A stretch of DNA of 64,000 bases from Limnochordales bacterium. GTDB lineage: Bacteria > Bacillota > Limnochordia > Limnochordales > DUMU01. The DNA is taken from positions 1 to 64,000 of the forward strand of contig JADBKP010000010.1 in assembly GCA_014896315.1 (NCBI GenBank). The letters run 5' to 3'. Positions within the stretch are counted from its first letter, which is position 1; each line of letters opens with the position of its first letter. The translations under genes and the position numbers were made by a program. Positions 1 through 8,216 of this stretch are shown here, in pieces. The notes under the pieces are model-generated. The model was not told where the DNA came from. It was given only the letters and a program-made list of their open reading frames with translations, and ran no database searches.

Positions 1-182
1 AACGCCCTTGTATAGCCATTTCTTTGCATTACGGGTGTCAAAGTGCCGCCCAAGGGCGGCAACATATGACGTATTATGTATTCTCTGCCGCAGACTTCTC
101 CCCTGCTGTGGAATGGCAGCGTTGGTTTGATTTCCGGCCTCGCGCCGGGGGCGCGAGCCCTTGGCTCCAGTATCGACCATGG

Positions 183-211
183 TTGACAACAAGAGGTTGC
201 GGTTGTAGATT
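183..211 (+). promoter_or_regulatory. sigma-A-type promoter for the Hsp20 gene
   Basis: TTGACA at 183-188 and TAGATT at 206-211 are separated by exactly 17 bases and lie about 45 bases before the Hsp20 start. No CIRCE-type inverted repeat is visible, so HrcA control is not indicated. Further upstream, at 45-60, is a perfect 7-bp inverted repeat with a 2-base loop and no T-run; its role is unknown. Confidence 0.6.
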
Positions 212-255
212 GTATCTCGAAAGGTCAGTAATAGTCAGTGAGGAGGTGTTAGCAT

Positions 256-750
256 ATGCCGCTGATCCCGTGGATAAATCCCTGGGAAATCGGACGTCGC
301 TCTGAGCCCGGGCGCCGCCTGGCCAGGCGGGGGTGGCCGTCCTGGGCTGACTGGTTTGGCGGCTTGATGCCTGATCTCTTTGCCGACTTTCCTATGATGA
401 GTGATATGTTTCGTAGCCTGCAGAGCTTCCCGCCGATCGACGTTCAGGAGACTGATACGGCCTACGTGATCAGTGCTGACCTACCAGGCTTCGACAAGAA
501 CCAGCTCCAACTCTGGATCGATGAGAACGTCCTGACGATTAAGGGCCAGCAGGACGAGATCTACCGCGAGGAGCGGGGAGGCTATCTCCGCCAGGAGCGG
601 CGGACGGGAAGCTTTGTTCGGCACATCCCGCTGCCCGATGATATCGAACCGGAAGGAATCCGGGCTGAATTCGATAAAGGTGTATTGCGGATAACCGTTC
701 CCCGGACCGGTCGGAGTGCCGGGAGCGGTCGACGCATTGAGATCTCGTAA
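256..750 (+). CDS. Hsp20/alpha-crystallin small heat-shock protein
   Basis: A 164-residue ATP-independent holdase chaperone that binds unfolding proteins in the cytoplasm. The alpha-crystallin domain runs from about residue 55 to 150: it opens with PPIDVQETDTAYVISADLPG, includes the A-x-L-P-G-F type strand typical of the family, and ends with GVLRITVPR. A C-terminal I-E-I tripeptide (RRIEIS) fits the I-x-I motif used for oligomer assembly. The N-terminal arm is rich in Trp, Pro and Gly, as is common. The ATG at 256 is preceded by GAGGAGGTG at a good distance. The gene appears monocistronic, with its own promoter at 183-211, and is followed by a GC-only low-complexity tract. Confidence 0.93.
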   Translation: MPLIPWINPWEIGRRSEPGRRLARRGWPSWADWFGGLMPDLFADFPMMSDMFRSLQSFPPIDVQETDTAYVISADLPGFDKNQLQLWIDENVLTIKGQQDEIYREERGGYLRQERRTGSFVRHIPLPDDIEPEGIRAEFDKGVLRITVPRTGRSAGSGRRIEIS

Positions 751-1222
751 ACTGGCTCTACTGGTGAGCGCCGGCCCGGGCCAGGGCCTAGGATCGGGCA
801 GAAGCACAGGCACTGGCCCGGGCAGTGGCGCTGGCAAGGGCCGGGGCAGGAGTTCGGGCAAAGGTCTGGGGCTGGGGTTGGACCTGGGCGTTGTGGGCGT
901 TGGGCCGGGAGTTGAGCCGGGGCTGTGGGCCTGGGCAAAGGCCGGGCCGCACCGGCGAGACCCGGGCCTGGGACAGACCTCGGCCTGGACCGCGACGTGG
1001 GCCAGGGCAGGGGCAGAGGCACGGACACAAGCCGCGGCCTGGTCCTGGCGTGAGCCTGGGCCAGGGGCGCGGGGCGCGGGCCCAGCACAAGCAGCACAAG
1101 CAGCACAAGCCTCGGCCCGGGCCTCGGCATTAGCACGGGCATACACCCGGGCCATGGGCTTGGCCCATGGACACAGGCCATGGACTTGGCCCATGACCAC
1201 GGGCAAAACTAACCGGTGGAGT
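751..1222. repeat. GC-only low-complexity repeat tract with nested tandem repeats
   Basis: This stretch between the Hsp20 and beta-glucosidase genes is made of imperfect iterations of a hexamer-like GGGCCG/GGCCTG motif. Because stop codons are absent from such DNA, it is open in several frames on both strands, giving Gly/Pro/Ala/Arg-rich translations with no recognisable domain; I do not call a gene here. Two tidy repeats are nested: AGCACAAGC three times in a row at 1084-1110, and a 26-bp unit beginning GGCCATGG repeated twice at 1150-1201, each copy itself containing a CCATGG...TTGGCCCATG near-palindrome. No promoter or terminator can be assigned. Confidence 0.8.
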
Positions 1223-1241
1223 TAGGGGGGCGCAGCAGCCG

Positions 1242-2654
1242 ATGGCAAGGATCCAGTTCCCGAAGGGTTTCTTATGGGGCGTGGCCACGGCTTCCTACCA
1301 GATTGAGGGAGCGGTGGCCGAGGACGGGCGGGGGGAGTCGATCTGGGACCGGTTCAGCCACACACCCGGAAAGACGGTAAACGGCGATACGGGGGATGTA
1401 GCCTGCGATCATTACCACCGCTACCGGGAAGATGTGGCCCACATGGCCCGCCTGGGCGTACGGTCCTACCGGTTCTCCATCGCCTGGCCGCGCATCTTCC
1501 CGACCGGCCGTGGCACACCCAACCAGAAGGGCCTTGACTTCTACCGCCGCCTGCTCGATGCCTTGCACGAGGCAGGCATCCGGCCGTTTGCTACGCTCTA
1601 CCACTGGGACCTGCCGCAGGCCCTGCAGGACCGGGGCGGGTGGGCCAACCGGGATACCGCCCGGTGGTTTGCCGACTACGCCGCCTATGTGATGGAGAAG
1701 CTCAACGGCCAGGTCGACGGCTGGATCACCCACAACGAGCCCTGGGTTGTCGCCTACATCGGCCACGTTACCGGTGAACATGCTCCCGGCCTGAAAGACA
1801 TCCGGACCGGCTTTGTTGTAGCCCACAATCTGCTTCTCTCGCACGGGCTGGCCGTTCAAGCCTTCCGGCAGCTGGCCGTTAAGGGTGAGATCGGCATCAC
1901 CCTCAACATTCAACTGGTTCATCCCGCTACTGAACGGGACGAGGATGTCGCCGCCGCCCGCCGGCTGGACGGGGTGTTCAACCGCTGGTATCTTGACCCG
2001 CTCTTCCGGGGCGAGTATCCGCAAGATATATGGGAGCTGCTTGCAGCCGAAGAGGTTGCGCCGCCAGTTCGAGAGGGCGATATGCAGCTGATCGGGCAGC
2101 CCATCGACTTCCTCGGCATCAACTACTACTCCCGCACCCTTGCCGCCGCTTCCCCGGAGGCCCGGGAGACGCTGGGCGTCCGTATGCTCTCCGGCCCGGG
2201 GCCAAAGACGGATATGGGTTGGGAGATATACCCGCCCGGTATCTACGAGGTGCTGACCGGGATTCACCAAACCTACAAGCCGAAGAAGCTCTACATCACC
2301 GAGAACGGGGCAGCTTTTCGGGACAGGTTGCAGGAGCGGAGGAGCGGCGAAAGCAGGGAGGGCAGACCGGCTGAACGGAGCGGACAGGAGTATGTAGTTC
2401 ACGACCAGGACAGGATCGACTATCTCGGTCGCCACTTCTACCAGGCCGGGCGGGCCATTCAGGCGGGCGTCCCCCTCGCCGGATATTTTGTCTGGTCGCT
2501 CCTGGACAATTTTGAGTGGGCCTTTGGGTACACAAAACGCTTCGGAATCATCTACGTAGATTACTCTACCCAGCAGCGGATCTGGAAGGACAGCGCCTAC
2601 TTCTACCAGCAGATAGTAGCGGAAAACGCAGTGGATGAGAGGTTTGCCGAATGA
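1242..2654 (+). CDS. GH1 family beta-glucosidase
   Basis: A 470-residue retaining glycoside hydrolase of family GH1 that cleaves beta-linked glucosides or galactosides in the cytoplasm. The single TIM-barrel domain begins at once (FPKGFLWGVATASYQIEGA). The acid/base is Glu166 in THNEPW and the nucleophile Glu354 in YITENG; YHWDLPQAL and the C-terminal WSLLDNFEWAFGY aglycone/glycone signature are also present. A short charged insertion at about 361-380 (rich in Arg, Glu and Ser) lies in a surface loop after the nucleophile and is less conserved in the family. No signal peptide. No sugar transporter is adjacent, so the in vivo substrate cannot be inferred. The ATG is preceded by a G-rich GTTAGGGGGGCG site. 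Confidence 0.95.
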   Translation: MARIQFPKGFLWGVATASYQIEGAVAEDGRGESIWDRFSHTPGKTVNGDTGDVACDHYHRYREDVAHMARLGVRSYRFSIAWPRIFPTGRGTPNQKGLDFYRRLLDALHEAGIRPFATLYHWDLPQALQDRGGWANRDTARWFADYAAYVMEKLNGQVDGWITHNEPWVVAYIGHVTGEHAPGLKDIRTGFVVAHNLLLSHGLAVQAFRQLAVKGEIGITLNIQLVHPATERDEDVAAARRLDGVFNRWYLDPLFRGEYPQDIWELLAAEEVAPPVREGDMQLIGQPIDFLGINYYSRTLAAASPEARETLGVRMLSGPGPKTDMGWEIYPPGIYEVLTGIHQTYKPKKLYITENGAAFRDRLQERRSGESREGRPAERSGQEYVVHDQDRIDYLGRHFYQAGRAIQAGVPLAGYFVWSLLDNFEWAFGYTKRFGIIYVDYSTQQRIWKDSAYFYQQIVAENAVDERFAE

Positions 2655-2692
2655 GGTGACGTGCCTGAGAGTTGCGAAAGGAGGGCGGTGCC

Positions 2693-3112
2693 ATGGGGGA
2701 GAGAGAGGAGATAGAACGGACAGTGCTGGCTCGCTATGAGCAAATTGCCCGTTCGTGCAGCCGGGAACCGGGAGAGGAAAGCGGACTGGGTTGTGCCCGT
2801 CTGGTCGGATTGGTGCAGCTTTCTCCCGGGGAAGTCCTGCTCGATATTGGGAGCGGCCCCGGGCTGGAGACGATCGAGCTGGCTCGCATGGTCGAACCTG
2901 CCCCGGCTTTCGGGTTGGATGCGCTGCTGTCCATGGTCGAGGTGGCCGAGGAGAATGGGAGGAAGGCAGGGGTAGCCAACGTCCGTTTCCTGGTTGGACG
3001 CGAATTGCCTTTTAGCCCAAACCTTTGGAAAATCGAATGTTCGTACATGGAAACGACGTCAAGCGGACAGACCACGAAAATGGAGCGCATGGCTCTACCA
3101 GCCGTTCGTTGA
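2693..3112 (+). pseudogene. truncated SAM methyltransferase (ArsM/MerR-adjacent type)
   Basis: The ATG at 2693 has an ideal AAAGGAGG site. The product starts like arsenite/ubiE-type class I methyltransferases: an N-terminal helix, then the SAM-binding motif I in LLDIGSGPGLETIELAR (about residues 49-65), an acidic second strand and a helix ending near NVRFLVGRELPF. After about residue 112 the reading frame carries unrelated, Thr/Ser/Met-rich residues and stops at 3112, so the remaining half of the Rossmann fold, including the catalytic or As-binding cysteines, is missing. I read it as a 3'-truncated remnant. The following 237 bases up to the DNA methyltransferase hold no recognisable gene. Confidence 0.65.
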
Positions 3113-3349
3113 CAATGCTGCGTCAGATCATTCCCAAGGTCCTAGAAGGTTGATGCGCACCTGAGATAATATCACTAGACACCGAGGTCACAGGCAGCCG
3201 TTAGCCGTTTGCGACGGTGGCACAAGAGAACCCGAACACAATGGTGGCAGCCAGGATGCAAGCGCTGCAGGAGTCTCTTATCGATCAATCAATCCTGCAG
3301 GAAAACCGCAGGAGTGTGGTAACAAACTCCTGGCGTTCTAGGTGCAGGC

Positions 3350-5215
3350 TCAAGCCGGCCGGGATGCTGCCCACGCAAAGAGCGGCCCGAGGTCATGCTC
3401 ATCTTGCCATCCCTCACCGTTGGACATGCTGCGGCCATTAAGTTCGTCCAATTTGGCCGTAGCTATCTCGATATACGCAGGGTCAATTTCGATGCCCACA
3501 TAGTGTCGTCCCAGTTTCTTAGCCGCCAGAGCCGTTGAGCCTGTCCCCATGAATCCGTCAAAGACGATGTCACCGGGGTCGGAGGCAATCATGATGATCC
3601 GCTCCATCAGCCGCAGTGGTAACTGGCACGGGTGTGCATCCCGATTACGCCGATGTCGAATCCTATGAACGTCGTGCCAGATGTCGTCCAGGTCACCTGC
3701 TGCCGAGTCCGGGTGCAGGACATGTCGCTTCTTCACGCAACGAGCACGGAAGCAACCGCCTCGTGCCTCTACCTGTACCCGTTCCGGATGGAAGTGGGCC
3801 GCTCGGGGGCCTTTGGTATAGAAAAGGAGGCTGTAGTGAGCAGGCATAACTTTACCTCGAGGCTCGGATAGAGCGTCCCAGACGATCCAGTTTTGCCGTT
3901 GCAGTTCGTCGAACTGATCTAGGAATACTGCATGGTGCACTGCCCATTTGGGCAGGTTGAGCACGAATAGTGAGCCGCCCGGCTTGAGAATTCGCACATA
4001 CTGGGCAAGCCAACGGGTGCACCAGTTCAAATACTCACCATCATGCCGGTCGTCATCGTACCGACCGTAGTGCTTGTCCAAATTATAGGGGGGATCAGCG
4101 AAAGCTAGATCCACTGAATTAGAAGGAATACTACCAATCACTTCGAGGATATCGCCCTCGAGAAGGGTATCAAGGGGGAGTTCCCGTGTATCTGGCTGCT
4201 CCTCGTTGCGGAAGCCCGGCTCATCAACGCCTGACCGTCTAGCGTCAGGATCCGTCGCAAGCAGCGTGCCTTCGACTTGAACCCCATCGCCTACCAGCAA
4301 CCTACAGTCCTCAGCCTTAGATCTGCCGCATGAGTTAGACCCAACACCGTCCGCAAAGGGAGACGTCGCCTGCAGCGAAGGCAGTCCCCAACCCCGAATT
4401 GTGCGCCCCCAACCTGAACCGTCTCCTTCAGCCGCGGCTAGACGTGCCAACACAACTAGTGCTGCCGTCCCTGGCACCGTCGCCAGCGAAAAGAGCCGCC
4501 GCAGAATCTCGCGTTTCCATTCGTCCCGTGTCGGCCAGGTTGCCATCTGTAGCCATATATCGGATATCACGCGTCCAGCGGGGTTTCGATTGGCTTCTTT
4601 TCCTCCCCAATCGGCCAGCGGCTCGCCACAGAAACGGCAATACTGGTGTGGAACCCGCACCTGAGCAATGGTGAACTGCCTGCCGTTCCGAACATAATGG
4701 AGGATCCCCAGGTGTACTGAAACCAACCTGGTCGCTCCGGTTCCAAGGTCAATCTCCGTCGACGTCGCAGCTGAGGTACCTCTCTTCCATTCGACAGCGT
4801 GCCAGTACTTGAACGTAAAACCTCGCTTTTCAAGCTCCATCGCGAAGTATGGTAAACGAGACGGCAGGTCAACGACGAAAAACGTCCCGTCACTGTCTAG
4901 AGCGCTGATCAACCTGTCGAGAAGCGGTGACACCCAAGGCGACAGCCCCGGCAAGTGGCCTCCACCATTGGGGCATTCCGACTCGTCTTCTCCGTTGACT
5001 AGCACAATGGTGCTATACAGGTGGTTTCCTACACTTCCCTGCTCGCCGTCGTATACATACCCGTCTGGACTGGCGACGCCGTTCCGCAGGGGCTGCGAGA
5101 GGCCATTATCCCCGGGCGGTGTCCGGAACACTCTGACGTCGAGTCTGGCATAGCCGGACGCTCTGGCCAGTGAGTCGAGTTCAGTGGTGTCCAAGTCATC
5201 AAAGAACCAGAACAT
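3350..5215 (-). CDS. orphan beta-class DNA methyltransferase with a degenerate duplicated N-terminal half
   Basis: A 621-residue site-specific DNA methyltransferase (N6-adenine or N4-cytosine). The C-terminal half is an intact MTase: catalytic motif IV DPPYNLDKHY at about 374, the strand GGSLFVLNLP at about 413, and the SAM-binding FMGTGST at about 555 near the end. DPPY before FxGxG is the beta-class order. Residues 1-260 repeat this fold in degenerate form: GTFFVVDLP (about 110) matches GSLFVLNLP, HLGILHYVRNG matches HYSLLFYTKG, ISDIW matches LDDIW, and SLATVPGTAALVV matches MIASDPGDIVFDGF, but DPPY and the FxGxG loop are lost. A Cys-x-x-Cys (CRFCGEPL) lies in the degenerate half. I chose the ATG at 5215 because AGGGGGAC precedes it; an upstream TTG at 5314 is possible. 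No restriction endonuclease is adjacent. Confidence 0.85.
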   Translation of the reverse strand: MFWFFDDLDTTELDSLARASGYARLDVRVFRTPPGDNGLSQPLRNGVASPDGYVYDGEQGSVGNHLYSTIVLVNGEDESECPNGGGHLPGLSPWVSPLLDRLISALDSDGTFFVVDLPSRLPYFAMELEKRGFTFKYWHAVEWKRGTSAATSTEIDLGTGATRLVSVHLGILHYVRNGRQFTIAQVRVPHQYCRFCGEPLADWGGKEANRNPAGRVISDIWLQMATWPTRDEWKREILRRLFSLATVPGTAALVVLARLAAAEGDGSGWGRTIRGWGLPSLQATSPFADGVGSNSCGRSKAEDCRLLVGDGVQVEGTLLATDPDARRSGVDEPGFRNEEQPDTRELPLDTLLEGDILEVIGSIPSNSVDLAFADPPYNLDKHYGRYDDDRHDGEYLNWCTRWLAQYVRILKPGGSLFVLNLPKWAVHHAVFLDQFDELQRQNWIVWDALSEPRGKVMPAHYSLLFYTKGPRAAHFHPERVQVEARGGCFRARCVKKRHVLHPDSAAGDLDDIWHDVHRIRHRRNRDAHPCQLPLRLMERIIMIASDPGDIVFDGFMGTGSTALAAKKLGRHYVGIEIDPAYIEIATAKLDELNGRSMSNGEGWQDEHDLGPLFAWAASRPA

Positions 5216-5541
5216 CCCGACGCCGTCCCCCTGATTGCCAACTCGACTCCTGTATAGCGTTCTGCACCATGGCGCTGATTCCTGCCTGGGGTGGCCTGGT
5301 GGGTGCGCGACCAATGCATGAGATCTGTAACTGTTCCGGTTCGGAGCCTACGACCGATCCTGGAAGAAACAGACAAACCATTGCGGAGAAGATGGCAGGT
5401 GACCCCGATCTGATCCCAACCAATGCAGTGTGTCGACGTGGGCCAACCGCGGCGAGCGGGCGTCTCAACCGGTCGACATCGGGCGGATGCACTGGCTACT
5501 CGCCCGCACTCGTTGCAACGCCCGCCCCACCTGCTTGCGAC
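5216..5541. other. intergenic stretch without a recognisable gene
   Basis: Between the start of the DNA methyltransferase and the end of panD there are about 326 bases with open frames on both strands, but none has a convincing ribosome-binding site or resembles a known protein. Base composition is similar to the methyltransferase gene and less GC-rich than the pan genes, consistent with it belonging to the accessory segment. Confidence 0.4.
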
Positions 5542-5898
5542 TTACAAAGTTCGGACGACATTGTTGTCGTCGTCAAGCAGCAGCACTTTGGGCTTTAGTT
5601 GGCGTGCCTCTTCGTCGGTGAAAAGACCGTATGCGATGATGATAACCTGATCGCCCACCTGGAAGCGGCGGGCGGCTGCTCCGTTGATACAGATGACACG
5701 GGAACCCGGCTCGCCGGCAATGGCATAAGTTTCCATCCGCTCGCCTGTGTTGATATTCAGAACCTGAATTCTCTCATTCTCCAGGATGCCGGCCTGCTCC
5801 AGCAGGTTGCGGTCGATCGTGACGCTGCCTACGTAGTCGAGCCGGGCTTGGGTGACCCGCCCGCGATGGAGTTTGGCATGCATCATCATGCGCAGCAT
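5542..5898 (-). CDS. panD: aspartate 1-decarboxylase
   Basis: A 118-residue pyruvoyl enzyme that converts L-aspartate to beta-alanine for pantothenate synthesis. It is made as a proenzyme and self-cleaves between Gly and Ser to form the pyruvoyl group; the site is visible as YVGSVTID (Gly23-Ser24). Further family signatures are [11 protein letters not shown] at the N-terminus, INGAAAR and [10 protein letters not shown]. The ATG at 5898 follows GGGGGTGAG; an in-frame extension to 5973 is rejected because homology starts at [12 protein letters not shown]. It lies 98 bases downstream of panB on the same strand and probably forms a transcription unit with it. Confidence 0.96.
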   Translation of the reverse strand: MLRMMMHAKLHRGRVTQARLDYVGSVTIDRNLLEQAGILENERIQVLNINTGERMETYAIAGEPGSRVICINGAAARRFQVGDQVIIIAYGLFTDEEARQLKPKVLLLDDDNNVVRTL

Positions 5899-5996
5899 CG
5901 TCTCACCCCCAGTGCGCCCCCGACACCGCGACAGGCTTTGCTTTGGGGTAGGCCGTTGCTCGGCCTCCACCATAGCCTTGCCTGTCCTTTGTCACT

Positions 5997-6845
5997 TCAT
6001 TGGCCATTCTCCTTGGCTACTCCCTGGCTATCCTTAACAACCCAATCGGCGTGGGTAACTTCATTCTCGCCCGGAAACTCCCGGGATTCCACCGCTTCCC
6101 GGTATCTCTTCAGCGCCTGCACCACCTGGCTGCGTACGTCTCCGAAGATACGGACGAAGTGGGCCGGCTTGGGTGTAAAGCCCAGCAGGTCGTAGATAAC
6201 AAGCACCTGGCCCGAGGTATAGCGCCCCGCGCCGATGCCAATGGTGGGTATGGAGACGGCTTCAGTGATCATCCGCCCCACTTCTTCCGGCACGGCCTCG
6301 ATGACGATGGAGAAAGCCCCGGCTGCCTCCAGCGCCTTCGCATCTTCTATCAGCTTACGGGCGGCTGCCTCGTCGCGCCCCTGCGTGCGATACCCTCCCA
6401 GCCGGTGAACTGCTTGCGGTGTCAACCCAACGTGTCCCATCACGGGGATACCGCTTGCGACAATGGCTTCCACCCGGGAAGCCATCTCCCTGCCACCCTC
6501 GAGTTTGACCGCCTGTGCCCCGCCTTCCTTTACCAGGCGACCGGCGTTGGCGATCGCCTGCTCCACCGAAACCTGGTAGGAGAGGAAGGGCATGTCGGCA
6601 ATGACCATTGCCCGGCTGGTTGCCGCCACCACCGCTTTTGTATGGCGGATCATGTCTTCCATCGTTACCGGCAGGGTGGTCTCATATCCGAGCACCGCCA
6701 TGCCCAGTGAATCGCCCACCAGGATCAGCGGGATACCGGCCTCCTCTGCCGCCCGGGCGAAGGGAGCGTCGTACGCCGTCACCATGGCGATGGGCGTACC
6801 GGCGTCCCGCATCTCCTGTACTTTCGGGACCCTGATCCGGGCCAT
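5997..6845 (-). CDS. panB: 3-methyl-2-oxobutanoate hydroxymethyltransferase
   Basis: A 282-residue (beta/alpha)8-barrel enzyme that transfers a hydroxymethyl group from 5,10-methylene-THF to alpha-ketoisovalerate, giving ketopantoate, the first step of pantoate synthesis. Signatures are MVTAYDAPFA, the metal-binding LVGDSLGM, VIADMPFLSYQ, VKLEGG, MGHVGLTPQ and the catalytic Glu region VIEAVPEE followed by IPTIGIGAG. Length is normal for the family. The ATG at 6845 is preceded by GGAGGCGACG. The C-terminal DWVVKDSQGVAKENGQ tail is slightly long. panD follows; panC lies about 3 kb away on the same strand, separated by unrelated genes. Confidence 0.97.
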   Translation of the reverse strand: MARIRVPKVQEMRDAGTPIAMVTAYDAPFARAAEEAGIPLILVGDSLGMAVLGYETTLPVTMEDMIRHTKAVVAATSRAMVIADMPFLSYQVSVEQAIANAGRLVKEGGAQAVKLEGGREMASRVEAIVASGIPVMGHVGLTPQAVHRLGGYRTQGRDEAAARKLIEDAKALEAAGAFSIVIEAVPEEVGRMITEAVSIPTIGIGAGRYTSGQVLVIYDLLGFTPKPAHFVRIFGDVRSQVVQALKRYREAVESREFPGENEVTHADWVVKDSQGVAKENGQ

Positions 6846-6968
6846 TTTTGCGTCGCCTCCTGCAGTTATTGGCCATCTATAACTCTACCACAGAAGCCCC
6901 GGAAGATCGCACAGGGCGGTTGAAAGATGCTCCCTTCGATGCAATGATGTCACGAGCCAGGGGACTCT

Positions 6969-7159
6969 CTTAAGTTTGTAGATCCCGTTCCTGTTCCTGA
7001 AGTTCTCCGGCCAGTTGGAATGGAACACGGGAAACCTCTCTACCAGGTGACCATGAGACAAGTGAAGCAGAAGCTGCACCGTGATTTCAGTCCTACGACC
7101 GTTTGGGGGTATGAGGGCAAGTATCCCGGGCCGACCATCGAAGCCCGTCGGGGGCAGCC
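6969..7159 (+). pseudogene. N-terminal fragment of a multicopper oxidase (spore-coat CotA/bilirubin-oxidase type)
   Basis: Translating the plus strand gives LKFVDPVPVPEVLRPVG, then PLYQVTMRQVKQKLHRDF, then TTVWGYEGKYPGPTIEARR, which is the characteristic N-terminus of CotA-like multicopper oxidases (KFVDPLPIP..., TxxWGYNGxxPGPTIE). There is no start codon between the preceding in-frame stop (6945-6947) and the homology, and the match stops at about 7159, where the antisense 3' end of the neighbouring hydrolase gene begins. None of the four copper-ligand motifs is present. It is a remnant of a gene whose bulk was lost, possibly when the hydrolase gene arrived. Confidence 0.7.
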
Positions 7160-8064
7160 CAAAGTTCAACTTCGACCAGGACCGGGTTGTGGTCTGAGGC
7201 CAGGGTCGTGTCCCGCACGACCTCTGCCGAGACTACCTGCCAGCGCCACACCGCTCCGGGGTCAGGAGTGGCGGTCGCGGAGGGGGAGGGCGAGGTGGAG
7301 GCGGAGGTGGGGCGGCCCGCCGGCTTGCGGTGGAGCAGGATATGGTCGATGGCCTGGCGGGCGGCCGTACCGCTCGGCCAGCTCAGACGCTGTTCGCCGG
7401 TAACCCCGGCCAGAGCCAGGGCGTCGTCAAAGTCCGCCAGCAAAGCCTGAAACTCGGGGGAGTCGGGAGTGCAGTTCAGGTCGCCCATGACGACTGCCGG
7501 GAAAACCGAACGGCCGGCTAGCTGCTTGATCTCTTCTGCCTGCACCAGGCGCTGGTCTTGCGCCGTCGACCAGTGCGTGCAGACCACGGTTACGTACGTG
7601 CCAGCGCCGGCAGCAGTAGCAATAGCAACAGCAGCAGGAAGCTCGAGGATCGTCTCCAGCGCTACCCGGGGCTCGATGTCCCAGGGGCGTTCGCCCGGTT
7701 CAAGCCTGGCCCGCCTGTAGAGCGGGTGCACGAACTGGGCCCTGATCGGCCAGCGGCTGAGCAGAGCGACTCCATACTCGCCGTGGGCGAAGGCAGCCGG
7801 GGGAGCGGACGGTTCAAGCGCGTAGTAAGCGGGGGCGTAGGCGTGCCACGCGAAGTTGAGGCGGCGGGACAACCATTCCACTTGATCCACATGGCCGCTA
7901 CGGGCCCGGTAGCGGTCGACCTCCTGCAGGGCGACGATATCGGGGCTGGCTGCTTCTATCACCCGGGCTACCGCTTCGAGGTCGAACTTGGTCGGATCCC
8001 AGCGAGGGTTGCGGGCGCTACCGACGCCGATCTGAATGTTGTAACTCATCAACCGCAAGCGCAC
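7093..8064 (-). CDS. endonuclease/exonuclease/phosphatase (EEP) family hydrolase
   Basis: A 323-residue metal-dependent phosphoesterase of the DNase I/inositol-phosphatase superfamily. Visible signatures are LMSYNIQIG at the N-terminus, the Mg-binding Glu in IVALQEVDR, HGEYGVALLSRWPI, VVCTHWS, the catalytic VMGDLNCTPDS and the terminal SDHNPVLVEVEL. The GTG at 8064 is chosen because AAAGGAGCT lies 9 bases upstream. The homology ends at VEVEL; the last 25 residues read through the multicopper-oxidase remnant on the opposite strand, so the natural 3' end may have been replaced. Two low-complexity insertions occur, an Ala-rich one near the middle and a Pro/Ser/Thr one after ILLHRKP. The substrate (nucleic acid, phospholipid or sugar phosphate) is unknown. 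Confidence 0.88.
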   Translation of the reverse strand: MRLRLMSYNIQIGVGSARNPRWDPTKFDLEAVARVIEAASPDIVALQEVDRYRARSGHVDQVEWLSRRLNFAWHAYAPAYYALEPSAPPAAFAHGEYGVALLSRWPIRAQFVHPLYRRARLEPGERPWDIEPRVALETILELPAAVAIATAAGAGTYVTVVCTHWSTAQDQRLVQAEEIKQLAGRSVFPAVVMGDLNCTPDSPEFQALLADFDDALALAGVTGEQRLSWPSGTAARQAIDHILLHRKPAGRPTSASTSPSPSATATPDPGAVWRWQVVSAEVVRDTTLASDHNPVLVEVELWAAPDGLRWSARDTCPHTPKRS

Positions 8065-8216
8065 CTTGTAGCAGCTCCTTTTCCGGTGGTCTTCTCGGAG
8101 AGAGTGATTGTCCCTAATTGATACTCGGTGCACAGCGATTATCCTGGCATGATCACACTGCGGTACCGGGAGTGGTGCCAACCTCCCGAGCAGCCGCGAG
8201 ATGGATCGATCCTCCT

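Noticed and set aside
24-305. Small frame upstream of the Hsp20 gene
   Set aside because: It overlaps the Hsp20 promoter and start, has Cys/Trp/Arg-rich composition and no ribosome site.
481-1225. Long overlapping open frames on both strands across the GC-only tract, giving Pro/Ala/Gly/Arg-rich proteins
   Set aside because: They arise because stop codons are nearly absent from GC-only repeats. None has a domain or good ribosome site, and several frames are open at once.
1272-2435. 387-codon frame antisense to the beta-glucosidase gene
   Set aside because: The sense strand carries all GH1 motifs. The antisense product has no known domain and no ribosome site.
3217-3441. Small frame between the broken methyltransferase and the DNA methyltransferase
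   Set aside because: Its 3' third overlaps the end of the DNA methyltransferase on the other strand, it has no ribosome site and no recognisable domain.
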